Origin: Trichobilharzia szidati
Lineage: Eukaryota; Platyhelminthes; Trematoda; Strigeidida; Schistosomatidae
NCBI GenBank assembly: GCA_944472155.2
Contig: OX235271.1
Span: 79,468,256-79,532,255 of the forward strand
Direction of reading: 5' to 3'
DNA length: 64,000 nt
Of this stretch, positions 63,210 to 64,000 are shown piece by piece. Under the pieces are notes generated by a model. That model was not told the origin of the DNA and did not search any database. It was given only the letters and a program-made list of their open reading frames with translations. How positions within the stretch are numbered: the first letter of the stretch is position 1; each line of letters opens with the position of its first letter. Both the position numbers and the translations under genes were made by a program.

Positions 63210-64000
63210 GACACGATAGTGAAAGATGTTTAGTGTTTTCTTTTGCTTTCAAGAATATTCATGACATGTTGACTAAGATATTACTGCATGATTTATGAGC
63301 CTAATTGAATTTATAAACATTGTAGAAAAATATTACACCTGACTCCTATTAATAAAGGAAACATAAAACGTCAAGCAAATCAGGTTACTTCAAACCATCT
63401 TAGGACTAGATAGATTATATAACTTTTAAAAACTAGTTTACCCTTAGACAATGCTTTCAACCAAATACTTGTACAAAACTATTCCCTTTTCAATACTTAA
63501 TAACATCTTGAACATTTTGGTAATGTATGATTCTGTAGCGAATACTTGTTTTGATATTATACACCCGCCTTGGAAAATGAGACCATCAACGAAAACAATA
63601 CTGATGGTAATTTCATAATTGGTATCTATGTTTTATGACTTTGTGAGTAGTTGGATTTTCCAGCTCCCTTTTCCCATAAAACTGAAGAATGATTAGAACC
63701 CTAAACCCTACGTTTCATGATTAATCTTCAAAATTGTCGCTGGACTGAAATTATACTGTTTTACTGTGAGAAACATCAAACAGATGAAATAATATAAAAT
63801 CATTATACATGTGTACTGGAGTAGTTTTATCACAGTGTTAGATAAAAATATTTTAATTAGGTGAGATACACATAGTTTCATAGGGTAGGAAACTCAATCC
63901 GTAGGGTTGTGATTGTGCATCGATTGAGACTTCTAAGATATCTGTTACGCAAGCCACATCATCAACTTCTTACACAAGTAATGATAACTGAAACTGAATA
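63210..64000 (+). other. Probable intron of the downstream gene, no feature seen
   Basis: AT-rich; no further exon recognised before the window ends. Confidence 0.4.

Overview
This window looks like a piece of an AT-rich flatworm genome, most likely a blood fluke (Schistosoma or a close relative). Three things point that way: a multi-exon calpain gene of the trematode type; very dense retroelements of the kinds known from schistosomes (RTE-like and CR1-like LINEs, Penelope-like elements and tRNA-headed SINEs); and SINE-like repeats carrying a hammerhead ribozyme, as described for the schistosome Sm-alpha repeat. There is no prokaryotic gene organisation. Everything below was read by eye, with no database search.

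The main gene is one calpain on the + strand. I traced 18 coding exons from 7101 to 49204. All internal splice phases fit, giving 713 codons and a stop. Domain order is: N-terminal linker, calpain cysteine protease core (Cys in GDCWLLA, His in GGHAYSITG, Asn in RLRNPWG), C2-like domain, acidic linker, and a C-terminal penta-EF-hand region. The first traced exon opens in phase 1, so the true N-terminus lies in one or more exons not identified here or before base 1. Two AATAAA signals follow the stop.

The introns carry most of the other content. They hold about fifteen RTE-like LINE fragments, about fifteen copies of a tRNA-headed SINE that shares its 3' end with the RTE element, three copies of a second SINE, about thirteen copies or fragments of a tRNA-like plus hammerhead repeat, and several Penelope-like (PLE) copies of two families (A, ending in a GIY-YIG domain with a FVQPL-type tail; B, with inverted pseudo-LTRs and 13-base target duplications). 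Downstream of the calpain gene (49.6-60.8 kb) lies a retroelement graveyard: a hammerhead repeat, a PLE chimera, a 3.6 kb CR1-like LINE on the - strand, two PLE-A copies in tandem, and an RTE copy.

A second gene starts near the right edge: a TATA box at about 62559, exon 1 at 62642-62713, a 57-base intron, and exon 2 at 62771-62885, which ends in the same phase in which the first traced calpain exon begins. It may be the start of a tandem second calpain, but that is inference.

The most interesting signals are an apparently intact hammerhead ribozyme on the - strand (35743-35795) and a recurring fold-back arrangement in which several unrelated repeat families are inserted as inverted dimers.
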